From Epilithonimonas hominis (GTDB lineage: Bacteria > Bacteroidota > Bacteroidia > Flavobacteriales > Weeksellaceae), in assembly GCF_003730015.1 (NCBI RefSeq), contig NZ_RJTU01000055.1, positions 1 to 64,000 of the forward strand: DNA of 64,000 nucleotides, read 5' to 3'. Below, one piece after another: positions 47,911-55,815 of this stretch (position 1 is its first letter; each line of letters starts with the position of its first letter). A model generated the notes under the pieces. That model saw only the letters and a program-made list of their open reading frames with translations, was not told the DNA's origin and searched no databases. The translations under genes were made by a program, and so were the position numbers.

Positions 47911-47940
47911 AAGCCTCAGACAAAAATCTGTCTGGGGCTT
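47911..47940 (+). terminator. terminator of the DUF4394 gene
   Basis: AAGCCTCAGACA (47911-47922) / TGTCTGGGGCTT (47929-47940), a 12-bp stem with one G-T pair, then TCTT. Confidence 0.8.
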
Positions 47941-47975
47941 TCTTATGCTTTACAATAGTTAATAAAATGTTTAAT

Positions 47976-48000
47976 AAAAAAATCCTGAATTGCTTCAGGA
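47976..48000 (-). terminator. terminator of the four-tRNA cluster
   Basis: TCCTGAA (47983-47989) / TTCAGGA (47994-48000), loop of 4, followed on the minus strand by seven T, just after tRNA-Thr(GGT). Confidence 0.85.
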
Positions 48001-48005
48001 CTTTG

Positions 48006-48077
48006 AGCCAACTACGGGACTTGAACCCGTGACCTCTTCCTTACCAAGGAAGCACTCTACCGCTGAGCTAAGTCGGC
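48006..48077 (-). tRNA. tRNA-Thr (GGT)
   Basis: Seventy-two nucleotides. The acceptor GCCGACT/AGTTGGC has one G-T pair; anticodon GGT; D arm with AGCTCAGCGGTAGAGT; T loop TTCAAGT. No encoded CCA tail in full. Last in the cluster. Confidence 0.96.
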
Positions 48078-48118
48078 GTAAAAAAAAATCACATTCCGTA
48101 AGGTTTGTGATTTTTTTG

Positions 48119-48191
48119 AGCGGAAGACGGGGGTCGAACCCGCGACATTCAGCTTGGAAGGCTGACGCTCTACCAACTGAGCTACTTCCGC
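48119..48191 (-). tRNA. tRNA-Gly (TCC)
   Basis: Seventy-three nucleotides. Acceptor GCGGAAG pairs with CTTCCGC; anticodon TCC in the loop CTTCCAA between TCAGC and GCTGA; T loop TTCGACC. Confidence 0.96.
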
Positions 48192-48274
48192 ATTTTGTTT
48201 CCAAAAGGTTGGTAAACGAGATTGCAAATTTAAAAATACTTTTTGAATCTGCAAATAATTTATATTAAAAAAAG

Positions 48275-48355
48275 TGGGGAGAGCAGGATTCGAACCTACG
48301 TAGCCGAAGCAGCTGAGTTACAGTCAGCCCCATTTGACCGCTCTGGTATCTCCCC
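48275..48355 (-). tRNA. tRNA-Tyr (GTA)
   Basis: Eighty-one nucleotides, long class II variable arm (CTGCTTCGGC). Acceptor GGGGAGA/TCTCCCC; anticodon GTA in CTGTAAC; T loop TTCGAAT; discriminator A. Confidence 0.96.
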
Positions 48356-48372
48356 GATACTTTTTATAATAG

Positions 48373-48446
48373 AGCCTCCAGAGGGATTCGAACCCACGAC
48401 CCCGAGATTACAAATCACGTGCTCTGGCCAACTGAGCTATGGAGGC
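48373..48446 (-). tRNA. tRNA-Thr (TGT)
   Basis: Seventy-four nucleotides. Acceptor GCCTCCA/TGGAGGC; anticodon TGT in TTTGTAA; T loop TTCGAAT. First tRNA of the cluster. Confidence 0.96.
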
Positions 48447-48503
48447 AAATAGATTTCAAAAGAACTATCTTTCTGCGCTGCGGTTACTTCCGTTTTGCGA
48501 GTG

Positions 48504-48535
48504 CAAATATGAGACACTTTTTTGAAACCTACAAA
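48504..48535 (-). promoter_or_regulatory. promoter of the tRNA cluster
   Basis: TTTG (48532-48535), 20-nt spacer, CATATTTG (48504-48511; one base off the TAnnTTTG consensus) on the minus strand, about 58 nt before tRNA-Thr(TGT). Confidence 0.6.
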
Positions 48536-48565
48536 TATTTTTATAAAAAAATTTCAATTATTTTT

Positions 48566-48856
48566 CTATGCCAACTCTTTTTTCTTGATTAACAGTTTCT
48601 TAGCTGTATCAACACTTTCATCCAAACTTTCCTCAAAACTGGCACCAGTCTTCTTAACGACTATATCATTCCCTGGAATCTTCACTACGAGTTCTATGGT
48701 TTTATTGTTTTTATCGGACGTGTTTTCTACTTTAAGATACACTGCAGCCTCAACTATTTTATCATAAAATGTTTCTAGTTTGCTCAATTTTTTTTCAATT
48801 CTTTCTTTCAACGGTTCGTGAGGTGTAACACCTACAGTCTGAATTGTAATTTTCAT
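48566..48856 (-). CDS. hpf: ribosome hibernation-promoting factor, short HPF/RaiA type
   Basis: Ribosome-associated protein of 96 residues that blocks the decoding centre in stationary phase. It has the HPF beta-alpha-beta-beta-beta-alpha pattern: MKITIQTVGVTPHEPLKERIEKKLSKLE, a central VYLKVENTSDKNNKTIELVVKIP, and DDS-like end SLDESVDTAKKLLIKKK. Without a C-terminal dimerisation domain it is the short form. It lies 54 nt after xerC in the rpsU-xerC-hpf unit. Confidence 0.92.
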   Translation of the reverse strand: MKITIQTVGVTPHEPLKERIEKKLSKLETFYDKIVEAAVYLKVENTSDKNNKTIELVVKIPGNDIVVKKTGASFEESLDESVDTAKKLLIKKKELA

Positions 48857-48910
48857 AATGCGTAATTTAAATGGTTAAACAATTAAAAAATGTAGAAATT
48901 ATTCCATATA

Positions 48911-49804
48911 CTATTGTTTTTTGTCTGGTGTCTTCATTCTAGGATGAGCGTTTTTATAAACTTTCTTCAGTTCCTCTATATTGGCGCTTGTATAAACCTG
49001 CGTACTTGCCAGGCTAGAATGTCCCATTATTTTCTGAACCTTGGAGATCTCTGCCCCACCATTCAAGACATGCGTTGCAAAAGTATGTCTGAGAATATGC
49101 GGACTTCTTTTCTGCTTAGAAGTGACTTTACTAAAGTACTTATTAACTACCAAATAAACAAACTTTTCACCTAGTTTTTTACCTTTTTTGTTAACGAAAA
49201 AATATTTCTGATTTTCTGTGTCCGGCATTCTAACATCAAGATATGCTTTCATATCTGCCATCAAATCATCAGATACTGGGATAACTCTTGCTTTATTTCC
49301 TTTACCTATGACAAAAATTTCTTTTTTGGAAAAGTCCACATTTGAGTACAGAAGATTACAAAGCTCCGATTTACGGATTCCGGTCTGGTAAAGTGTTTCT
49401 ATGATAAGTTTTTCGAGAAGTGTTATTTGCCCTTTATCTTCTACTTGGGTTTTTATAGATTCCATTTCGTCTTCGGAAAAAGGAATGCGTTTCTCTGCAT
49501 AGAATTTTAATGAATCAATCGTTTCCATCGGTGATACTCTGATCTCGCCCAATCTGAGCATAAACATATAAAAACTACGTAATGATGATAGTTTTCGGTT
49601 AATGCTTCGTTTGCTTATTCCTGAACGGCTGAGTTCCGCAATAAAATTTTTAATTACTTTTTTGTGAATGTGAACAACATCATCTGACGATTCTGTTTTC
49701 AAAACGAAATTTGAAAAATCGGATAAATCTTTTTTGTAGTTGGTAACGGTATGAGGAGAATATCTTTTTTCTACTTCTATATAATCCAGGAAACGTTCTA
49801 TCAT
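48911..49804 (-). CDS. xerC: tyrosine recombinase XerC/XerD family
   Basis: Site-specific recombinase of 297 residues that resolves chromosome dimers at dif. The N-terminal SAM-like domain (about 1-85) has YIEVEKRYSPHTVTNYKKDL. Catalytic residues: Arg in TGIRKSELCNL, Lys in IGKGNKARVIPV, His-x-x-Arg in HILRHTFATH, His in IMGHSSLASTQ, and nucleophile Tyr in QVYTSAN. All are intact. Location between rpsU and hpf is the housekeeping place; XerC versus XerD cannot be decided by eye. No dif-like site was looked for successfully in the window. Confidence 0.93.
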   Translation of the reverse strand: MIERFLDYIEVEKRYSPHTVTNYKKDLSDFSNFVLKTESSDDVVHIHKKVIKNFIAELSRSGISKRSINRKLSSLRSFYMFMLRLGEIRVSPMETIDSLKFYAEKRIPFSEDEMESIKTQVEDKGQITLLEKLIIETLYQTGIRKSELCNLLYSNVDFSKKEIFVIGKGNKARVIPVSDDLMADMKAYLDVRMPDTENQKYFFVNKKGKKLGEKFVYLVVNKYFSKVTSKQKRSPHILRHTFATHVLNGGAEISKVQKIMGHSSLASTQVYTSANIEELKKVYKNAHPRMKTPDKKQ

Positions 49805-49880
49805 ATGTATACAAATGCAAAATCACTTCCAAATATAGAAATTCGGAAGTGATTCTTATTATGTTTTGCTAAAAAGAACC

Positions 49881-50078
49881 TTAAGCTTGTTCTTCTTTGC
49901 TCAAGTTTCTTTGCTTGTGAGCTGCTTTTAATTTCGCTTGTCTGAAAGTTACAGAAGGCTTGATGAATTGCTGTCTAGCTCTAAGCTCTTTTACAACTCT
50001 TGTTTTGTCAAATTTTCTTTTGTACTTTTTTAAAGCTCTGTCGATAGACTCTCCGTCTTTTACTGGAATTATTAACAT
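49881..50078 (-). CDS. rpsU: 30S ribosomal protein S21
   Basis: Small basic protein of 65 residues. Starts MLIIPVKDGESIDRALKKYKRKFDKT, followed by RELRARQQF and the basic end. In Bacteroidota bS21 is linked to holding the 16S anti-Shine-Dalgarno sequence, which fits the scarce Shine-Dalgarno motifs in this window. First gene of the rpsU-xerC-hpf unit. Confidence 0.97.
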   Translation of the reverse strand: MLIIPVKDGESIDRALKKYKRKFDKTRVVKELRARQQFIKPSVTFRQAKLKAAHKQRNLSKEEQA

Positions 50079-50101
50079 ATTTTACATCTCATTTTGAAGT
50101 G

Positions 50102-50132
50102 CAAAAATAGTAATTATTTATTAAAATGCAAA
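50102..50132 (-). promoter_or_regulatory. promoter of rpsU-xerC-hpf
   Basis: Consensus TTTG (50129-50132), 19-nt spacer, TATTTTTG (50102-50109) on the minus strand; leader about 30 nt. Confidence 0.8.
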
Positions 50133-50379
50133 TTTTAAAAGAGAATTTCAGAGAAATTTTTTAATTCATCTTTGAACAGATAATAAATGCATAGAATTTT
50201 CTAAACATTAGAAAAAGCCTTTAAGTTTTCGTAAACGTGATTGTGCTCAGAAAAAGGATTATTAAAATTAACGATATTTTGTTGAAACTTCGGAAGAATG
50301 ACAAATTATAATATATACTTATTCTTTTGCTTAATATTTGGGAAGCTTCCATTCATAAAAGTTGGCATAATATCCACAA

Positions 50380-50400
50380 TTCGACAAACTCAGGGACACA
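50380..50400. repeat. TTCGACAA-type intergenic repeat remnant
   Basis: TTCGACAAACTCAGGGACA resembles a short motif I recall as frequent in intergenic DNA of this group. Only one clear copy is in the window, with a possible partial inverse (TGTCAGGTTCAGAATGTAG) 40 nt on. The 568-bp gap between rpsU and pdhB holds no convincing gene; a minus-strand frame of 77 codons at 50477-50710 has no recognisable features. Confidence 0.35.
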
Positions 50401-50511
50401 GCTCGAATACTAACCGCAATTCTTTAACATTGTCAGGTTCAGAATGTAGAAACTGTTATAAGTGAAAGAGATAGGTCTATTCTATTATTATGCAAATGTT
50501 GTTGGGTTGAC

Positions 50512-50596
50512 AAAGCCCTAGCCCCGATAGGAACGGCATCCTTTTCCTTTTTTTGCTAAAAAAGAAAAAGATATAGTGGATAGCGGGATTAAGCTT
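50512..50596. repeat. GC-richer intergenic repeat element (CCCGATAGGAACGGCATCC / ATAGTGGATAGCGGGAT)
   Basis: An 85-bp unit with two conserved-looking GC-rich ends, CCCTAGCCCCGATAGGAACG (50516-50535) and ATAGTGGATAGCGGGATTAA (50573-50592), around an A/T-rich middle with TTTTCCTTTTTTT and AAAAAAGAAAAAG that can fold as a hairpin. It matches a repeated intergenic element I remember from Chryseobacterium relatives. Whether it is mobile is unknown. Confidence 0.5.
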
Positions 50597-50614
50597 CAAA
50601 AAATTTCTAAAAAA

Positions 50615-50640
50615 AAACTCCCGAATTCGTTCGGGAGTTT
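50615..50640 (-). terminator. terminator of pdhB
   Basis: AAACTCCCGAA (50615-50625) / TTCGGGAGTTT (50630-50640), 11-bp stem, loop of 4, then a T run on the minus strand. Confidence 0.9.
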
Positions 50641-50646
50641 TTAGTT

Positions 50647-51630
50647 TTATGCTTTGATATACATTGCATTTTTGATTTCTTCTTTTACTTTTTCCAACTT
50701 CGGGAACCACGCTTCAAATAATGGTGCTGAATACGGCGCAGGTGCGTCTGGCGTAGTGATTCTTTTGATTGGCGCATCCAGATAATCGAATGCTTTCTGC
50801 TGCACCATATAAGTGATCTCTGATGCTACAGAAGCAAATGGCCAAGCTTCTTCCAGAATTACCAGTCTGTTGGTTTTCTTCACAGATTCCAGCACTGTAT
50901 CATAATCCAATGGGCGAACGGTTCTCAAGTCGATTACTTCTACAGAGATCCCTTCTTTTTCCAGATCTGCGGCTGCCTGAAGTGCAAGTTTCATAATCTT
51001 GCCGAAAGAAACCAAAGTAACATCTTTACCTTCTTTCTTGATATCGGCCTTCCCGATTGGGATGTAATATTCTTCTTCTGGGATTTCCATTTTGTCTCCA
51101 TACATCTGCTCAGATTCCATAAAGATCACTGGATCATTATCCTGGATTGCTGTTTTCAGAAGTCCTTTTGCATCGTATGGATTGGAAGGCACTACTACTT
51201 TCAGTCCAGGGCAGTTGGCATACCAGCTTTCGAAAGCCTGAGAGTGTGTTGCTCCCAACTGACCGGCAGAAGCTGTTGGCCCACGGAAAACCGCAGGGCA
51301 GTTCCACTGACCGCCACTCATCTGATAGATTTTTGCAGCATTATTAATAATCTGATCAATAGCCACCATCGAGAAGTTGAATGTCATAAACTCTACTATC
51401 GGACGGTTACCATTCATTGCAGCTCCCACAGCAATACCTGTAAAACCAAGTTCGGCAATTGGTGCGTCTATGATTCTTTTCGGACCGAATTCGTCCAGCA
51501 TTCCTTTGGAAGCTTTGTAAGCACCGTTATATTCTGCAACTTCCTCTCCTACAAGAAATATGGATTCGTCTTTGCGCATTTCCTCACTCATAGCCTGAGC
51601 GATCACTTCACGAAATGTATATTCTTTCAT
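50647..51630 (-). CDS. pdhB: pyruvate dehydrogenase E1 component subunit beta
   Basis: Beta chain of the alpha2-beta2 pyruvate (or branched 2-oxoacid) dehydrogenase, 327 residues. Typical blocks: EEVAEYNGAYKASKGML, with the Glu that activates thiamine diphosphate, then DAPIAELGFTGIAVGAAMNG, and C-terminal TPDAPAPYSAPLFEAW. The Asp-Ala-Pro-x-Pro-Tyr block favours the pyruvate enzyme. The alpha subunit gene is not in the window, so the pair is split. A -7-like TACTTTTG is read at 51660-51667 on the minus strand. Its own terminator follows. Confidence 0.94.
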   Translation of the reverse strand: MKEYTFREVIAQAMSEEMRKDESIFLVGEEVAEYNGAYKASKGMLDEFGPKRIIDAPIAELGFTGIAVGAAMNGNRPIVEFMTFNFSMVAIDQIINNAAKIYQMSGGQWNCPAVFRGPTASAGQLGATHSQAFESWYANCPGLKVVVPSNPYDAKGLLKTAIQDNDPVIFMESEQMYGDKMEIPEEEYYIPIGKADIKKEGKDVTLVSFGKIMKLALQAAADLEKEGISVEVIDLRTVRPLDYDTVLESVKKTNRLVILEEAWPFASVASEITYMVQQKAFDYLDAPIKRITTPDAPAPYSAPLFEAWFPKLEKVKEEIKNAMYIKA

Positions 51631-51692
51631 TTTGAAACTGTTCTTTTAAAATTGAAGTACAAAAGTATTAATTTTTTTATTATTCGCATAAC

Positions 51693-51717
51693 AAAAAAGG
51701 CTTCCGAATGGAAGCCT
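51693..51717 (-). terminator. terminator of the DUF2147 gene
   Basis: AGGCTTCC (51698-51705) / GGAAGCCT (51710-51717), loop GAAT, followed on the minus strand by six T. Confidence 0.88.
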
Positions 51718-51738
51718 GTAATTTATCATTAAATTAGA

Positions 51739-52158
51739 TTAATCAACTTTTTGCCAAGTCTGGGTTCTACCGATAATAGAAATCCCCATATAACCTCTTA
51801 CATTCAGTTTATCTCCGTCTCTGGTAATGGTACATTTATAAGATTTTCCGTTCTTCGGATCTGTAATTGAGCCTCCTGTGAACTCAGCCCCATCTTTTTT
51901 CAGTCCGCGGATGATTTCCATGCCTACCAGTGGCTTATTTTTCCTGTCATCTTTGCATTCAATACAGTTTGCGTGTTCTGACTTTATCAAAACTTGTGAG
52001 ATTTTCCCATAATATTTACCATCCGCTTTTTTCCAAATTTCTACGATGGATTTTGCTTTTCCGCTTTCGTCATCAATTGTTTTCCATTTTCCTTCGATCT
52101 GTGCAAACGAAAGAACACCGATGAATGATAAGGCAAATGCTAATAATACTTTGTTCAT
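51739..52158 (-). CDS. DUF2147 secreted protein
   Basis: Exported protein of 139 residues; signal peptide cut after LSFAQ (about 20). The DUF2147 core is visible: IEGKWKTIDDESGKAKSIVEIWK (about 21-43), a Cys pair in NCIECKDDRKNKPLVG, GSITDPKNGKSYKC and the end LNVRGYMGISIIGRTQTW. It is a small beta-barrel-like fold. Function is unknown; the pair of Cys may form a disulphide. Single gene. Confidence 0.9.
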   Translation of the reverse strand: MNKVLLAFALSFIGVLSFAQIEGKWKTIDDESGKAKSIVEIWKKADGKYYGKISQVLIKSEHANCIECKDDRKNKPLVGMEIIRGLKKDGAEFTGGSITDPKNGKSYKCTITRDGDKLNVRGYMGISIIGRTQTWQKVD

Positions 52159-52313
52159 TGTCTTTTATTTTAAGTTGTTTTGTTTTTGATAAGAAATCGC
52201 TGTTAACGTTAAATTAACATTGATAAAAATATAAATTAATTTTAAACAAACAAACATTTTTATTATCCGAAGCATAAATAATCATCATTTCCGGACATTT
52301 TCAAAATTAAACA

Positions 52314-53942
52314 TCACAAAATTTGTATCAGATAATACGTTTCGAGCTGAGCGTTTCTTGTTTTGGGATTCAGGAATTTAAGCGATAATCTTGTGACCGG
52401 ATAATAATCCCAGGCAACAACAACCCGATACTGCCTGCTGAGCTGATTCATAAAACTCTCATGGACGACCACATAATCATCTTTTTTCAGATCATCCGGC
52501 GAAACCCTGGGAATATTCTTCTGAAGATAGAAATCAAAAGACCAGGCATCTGCTCCCGGCAACATTACTATCTTTTCTTCATCAATTTTATTTTTTCTTA
52601 CATAATCTGCCAAACAAATCCCGGATTCGTAATTATTAATAAGAACCGGATAGAACTGTGTGTTAAGAAAAATATTCACGCTTATCATCAATAATAAAGA
52701 AGCAACAACATACTTGCGAAAAATATTTTCTTTTCTGAGAACCTGATAGATCAGAAACAGAAACAAAATCCCGCATAAGCCAAACATCCAAACATTATTG
52801 ATCCCCGTAAAATAATAGCTCAATAACCCGACAACGATCATACTTCCGGCAATCACGACCAATTGAATAATCCATAAAACCTTGATTTTCATTTTCTGAT
52901 TTTCCCGGAAAATTTTGAATAAATAAGCGGCTGTGAAAATGGACAGAACCGCGATCAATCCGTTAAGATAATGCGGAAGCTTGAATTTGGAAGCAGAAAA
53001 TAAAAGCATTACCAGCCAAAATCCGCCTAATGTCAGAAATTCGTTGCCTTCTGTCTTTCTGAATTTATTTTTAATAAAAAAATAAGAACGGTCAAAAACA
53101 CCAACATAAAAAGCCAGCGAAAACGGCAGAAAAACCCAAAGCAATGTATGAAAAAAGAATAAATAATCCGGGCTTGTCTCTTCAAAACCGCTTGCTGTAA
53201 GACGATTGAAGCTTTGATTGAACAAAATGAACCTCAAGCCTTCTTCTCCAAACTGATGGTAATATGCAAATAAAACCGGAGCAATTCCTATAATAAAAGA
53301 TAACAGGCCCAAAAATAATTTCCAGTTAAAAAAGCGTTTCCATTCCCTGGAATAAAGCAAATAAGAAAAAATACAGAACCCTATAATAACGATCGCCATT
53401 TGTCCTTTCGAGGAAAATGCAAAAGCAGCACCCAAGCCGCCCAAAACAATGCTAACTAAGCTTTGCTTTTTGATAAATCTCACAAGCTGCCAGACCGAAA
53501 AGATAATAAATCCTGTAAGAACCGCATCCGTCCTGACATCATGAGCTGACAGAATAATGGTTTGCGCAGACAGGAAAATCAATGAAGACAGATATCCGAA
53601 ATTTTGATTTTCGTAAAGCAGATCCGTTAATTTTTTGGTAGAAAAAGCACCGAGAAAAATGCATAGCAGCGCCGGGATCCTGTATGCCACATGATTGATC
53701 CCAAATAATTTCATAGACATTGCAGCCAGCCAAAAATGCATGTGAGGCTTGTCGAGATAAGGCTCCTGCCATTTATAAATATTGAGAAAATCATTGTTGA
53801 GCGCCATTCTCATCGCCATTGTGGCGTGCTGCGCAGAATCGTTTTCCATCAAAGGAACAAACAATCCCGAAATATAAACCGCAAGAAATCCGGCATATAA
53901 AAATAAAATCTGGCGTGTCGTAAGCAATTGATTCTGGGACAT
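52314..53942 (-). CDS. GT39/ArnT-like membrane glycosyltransferase
   Basis: Polytopic inner-membrane glycosyltransferase of 542 residues starting at 53942 (MSQNQLL). The frame stays open for another 219 codons antisense to the GT2 gene, but that part is not coding-like. The N-terminal periplasmic loop after the first helix has FVPLMENDSAQHATMAMRMALN, with the catalytic-type Asp, and the next has YLDKPHMHFWLAA, as in ArnT and yeast PMT relatives. About 11-12 helices are predicted, then a 120-residue periplasmic C-terminal domain. Donor should be a polyprenyl-phosphate sugar, for which the divergent GT2 is the probable synthase. The acceptor is unknown (lipid A, glycolipid or protein). Confidence 0.85.
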   Translation of the reverse strand: MSQNQLLTTRQILFLYAGFLAVYISGLFVPLMENDSAQHATMAMRMALNNDFLNIYKWQEPYLDKPHMHFWLAAMSMKLFGINHVAYRIPALLCIFLGAFSTKKLTDLLYENQNFGYLSSLIFLSAQTIILSAHDVRTDAVLTGFIIFSVWQLVRFIKKQSLVSIVLGGLGAAFAFSSKGQMAIVIIGFCIFSYLLYSREWKRFFNWKLFLGLLSFIIGIAPVLFAYYHQFGEEGLRFILFNQSFNRLTASGFEETSPDYLFFFHTLLWVFLPFSLAFYVGVFDRSYFFIKNKFRKTEGNEFLTLGGFWLVMLLFSASKFKLPHYLNGLIAVLSIFTAAYLFKIFRENQKMKIKVLWIIQLVVIAGSMIVVGLLSYYFTGINNVWMFGLCGILFLFLIYQVLRKENIFRKYVVASLLLMISVNIFLNTQFYPVLINNYESGICLADYVRKNKIDEEKIVMLPGADAWSFDFYLQKNIPRVSPDDLKKDDYVVVHESFMNQLSRQYRVVVAWDYYPVTRLSLKFLNPKTRNAQLETYYLIQIL

Positions 53943-54011
53943 TGGAAAAGCGGAGTTTTTAGTATTTTTGCAAAAGTTTGCAATGCAAATATAACAATTC
54001 AAAACAATCCT

Positions 54012-54965
54012 ATGGATCAAAATAAATTTTATTCTTTGGTAATCCCGATGTTTAACGAAGAAGGAAACGCAGGACTTCTGATCGACAAAATCCGGAATGC
54101 GATGACCGGTTTCCGATACGAGCTGATTCTGATCGATGATGCTTCTTCTGACGGAACAGTGAAAGAAATCAAAGAAAAAAATGATCCGAATGTTGTTTTG
54201 ATTGAGCTGAAAAAAAATTATGGGCAAAGCTCTGCAATGATGGCCGGTTTCGATTATGCTTCCGGCGATTATGTGATAACGCTGGATGGCGATCTGCAGA
54301 ATGACCCAACTGACATCCCGGCAATGGTAGAGCTTTTGGAAAACGGAAATTATGACCTTGTTGTTGGCAAAAGGCAGAAAAGAAAAGACTCCAGCATACG
54401 GACGATTCCTTCCAAAATTGCCAATTTCATCATCAAAAAAACCACGAAGCTTAACATCTCCGACCAGGGCTGCGCACTGAAAGTCTTCACAAAAGATACC
54501 GCAAAAGAACTTAATCTCTATGGCGAAAACCACCGCTTCATCAGTCTGATGGCGCATCTGAACGGTGCAAAGATCGCAGAAATGCCGGTAAAGCATCACG
54601 CAAGGCAGTTTGGGGTTTCAAAATATGGGATGAACCGGACCTTCAAAGTGATCAATGACCTGCTGCTGGTTCTGTTCAATCAGAAATACCTTTCCAAACC
54701 GATCTATCTTTTCGGGAACATTGGACTGATAACTTTCTCTATCGGTGTTTTGATCAATATCTATCTGCTGATCGTCAAAATATTAGGCTATGATATCGGC
54801 GGCCGGCCGCTTTTGATTCTGGGCGTTCTTTTGATTTTCATCGGGATCCAGTTTTTCACAACGGGAATTATTATCGATATGCTGATGAAAACTTATTACG
54901 AATCCCAGGACAAACGGCCTTTCAACATCAGAAACATTACAGATTTTGGAAAAACAAAGGCTTAG
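54012..54965 (+). CDS. GT2 polyprenyl-phosphate glycosyltransferase (DPM1/ArnC-like)
   Basis: Membrane-associated glycosyltransferase of 317 residues, making a polyprenyl-phosphate sugar. The start at 54012 (MDQNKFYSLVIPMFNEEGN) fits the family N terminus. Nucleotide-sugar and metal motifs: LIDDASSDGT (about 38-47) and TLDGDLQNDP (about 90-99), the DxD-like signature. Two C-terminal membrane helices (about 233-257 and 268-292) with a short loop are typical of ArnC/GtrB. Its 3' end overlaps the flippase-like gene by 20 nt. A -7-like box TATTTTTG lies at 53963-53970. Confidence 0.9.
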   Translation: MDQNKFYSLVIPMFNEEGNAGLLIDKIRNAMTGFRYELILIDDASSDGTVKEIKEKNDPNVVLIELKKNYGQSSAMMAGFDYASGDYVITLDGDLQNDPTDIPAMVELLENGNYDLVVGKRQKRKDSSIRTIPSKIANFIIKKTTKLNISDQGCALKVFTKDTAKELNLYGENHRFISLMAHLNGAKIAEMPVKHHARQFGVSKYGMNRTFKVINDLLLVLFNQKYLSKPIYLFGNIGLITFSIGVLINIYLLIVKILGYDIGGRPLLILGVLLIFIGIQFFTTGIIIDMLMKTYYESQDKRPFNIRNITDFGKTKA

Positions 54966-55815
54966 AAAAATCACAATCAATATCGCGAAGATATTGATAA
55001 GCATTGCTCTTCTGGTTCTGGTTTTCAGAAAAATACCGTTTCGAGAGGTCGCCGGATTATGGAAAAATGTGAATATCCTGTATCTTTTTTCTGCAGCAAT
55101 TTTCTTCCTTGCTTCTCAAATTATTTCGGTCAAAAGGTTAGAGCTCTATCTTCATATTTGTAATTTTAAGTTGAGTTTTTGGAGCAATCTTGAGCTGTAT
55201 TTTCTGGGAATGTTCTACAATTTTTTCATTCCAGGCGGCATCGGCGGCGATGCTTATAAGATCTATCTTCTTAACAAAAAATTCGGTTGGAATGTAAAAA
55301 AGCTGACTTCTACCATTTTCAACGACCGGCTTAGCGGGCTTTTGGCAATCTGTGTATTAGCGCTGACTTTGTTAATTCCGCTGTTTGGGATCAAATTTTC
55401 GCCCTTGATTTTAATCTTAATTCTTGCAGGGATCTTCATCACTTTTTTTGCTACGAAAAAATTATTTTCAGACTTCCGGGGAGTTTTCTTCAGGACATTT
55501 TTTATTTCGTTGATTATTCAGTGTTTGCAGGTTATCTGTTTTGTTTTGCTGCTGAAAAGCCTGGGATTACAATCCGATTTCCTGATTTACGGCATTGTTT
55601 TTCTTTGCAGCTCTGTTCTCAGCCTCATTTCTTTTTCCGGGATCGGAGTCCGCGAAATATTGTTTTTGCAGGCCTCAAAATATTTTCATTTTTATCCGCA
55701 GATTTCGGTTTCCGCATCATTGCTTTTCACAGTTATTACTGCATTTTTTTCAGTTTTTGGTGTGATATTCCAATTAAGAAAACTAAATTTGACACTTTCT
55801 GACTCACAAGAATGA
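54946..55815 (+). CDS. UPF0104/lysylphosphatidylglycerol-synthase-TM family membrane protein
   Basis: Polytopic membrane protein of 289 residues, related to the flippase half of MprF and archaeal AglD. The start is a TTG at 54946, inside the GT2 gene in another frame; no ATG fits. Core motifs: RKIPFREVAGLWKNV, FYNFFIPGGIGGDAYKIYLL (about 86-105, the most conserved block) and FSGIGVREILFL near the C terminus. Seven to eight helices are predicted. It probably moves a glycolipid made by the GT2 across the membrane. It ends in an ATGA overlap with pssA. Confidence 0.83.
   Translation: MEKQRLRKITINIAKILISIALLVLVFRKIPFREVAGLWKNVNILYLFSAAIFFLASQIISVKRLELYLHICNFKLSFWSNLELYFLGMFYNFFIPGGIGGDAYKIYLLNKKFGWNVKKLTSTIFNDRLSGLLAICVLALTLLIPLFGIKFSPLILILILAGIFITFFATKKLFSDFRGVFFRTFFISLIIQCLQVICFVLLLKSLGLQSDFLIYGIVFLCSSVLSLISFSGIGVREILFLQASKYFHFYPQISVSASLLFTVITAFFSVFGVIFQLRKLNLTLSDSQE

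Noticed and set aside
48006-48446. Short coding frames across the tRNA cluster
   Set aside because: They are made from four tRNA genes with complete cloverleafs.
48911-49804. XerC-type recombinase as the integrase of a mobile element next to the tRNAs
   Set aside because: It is in the housekeeping rpsU-xerC-hpf position, with no attachment repeats or cargo; the nearby tRNAs are intact.
50477-50710. 77-codon minus-strand frame between rpsU and pdhB
   Set aside because: It runs through the pdhB terminator hairpin and the repeat element and overlaps pdhB itself; no domain, signal or homology.
53943-54599. Long in-frame upstream extension of the GT39 gene (219 codons)
   Set aside because: It lies antisense to the well-supported GT2 gene and lacks transferase-family sequence; MSQNQLL at 53942 gives the normal N terminus.
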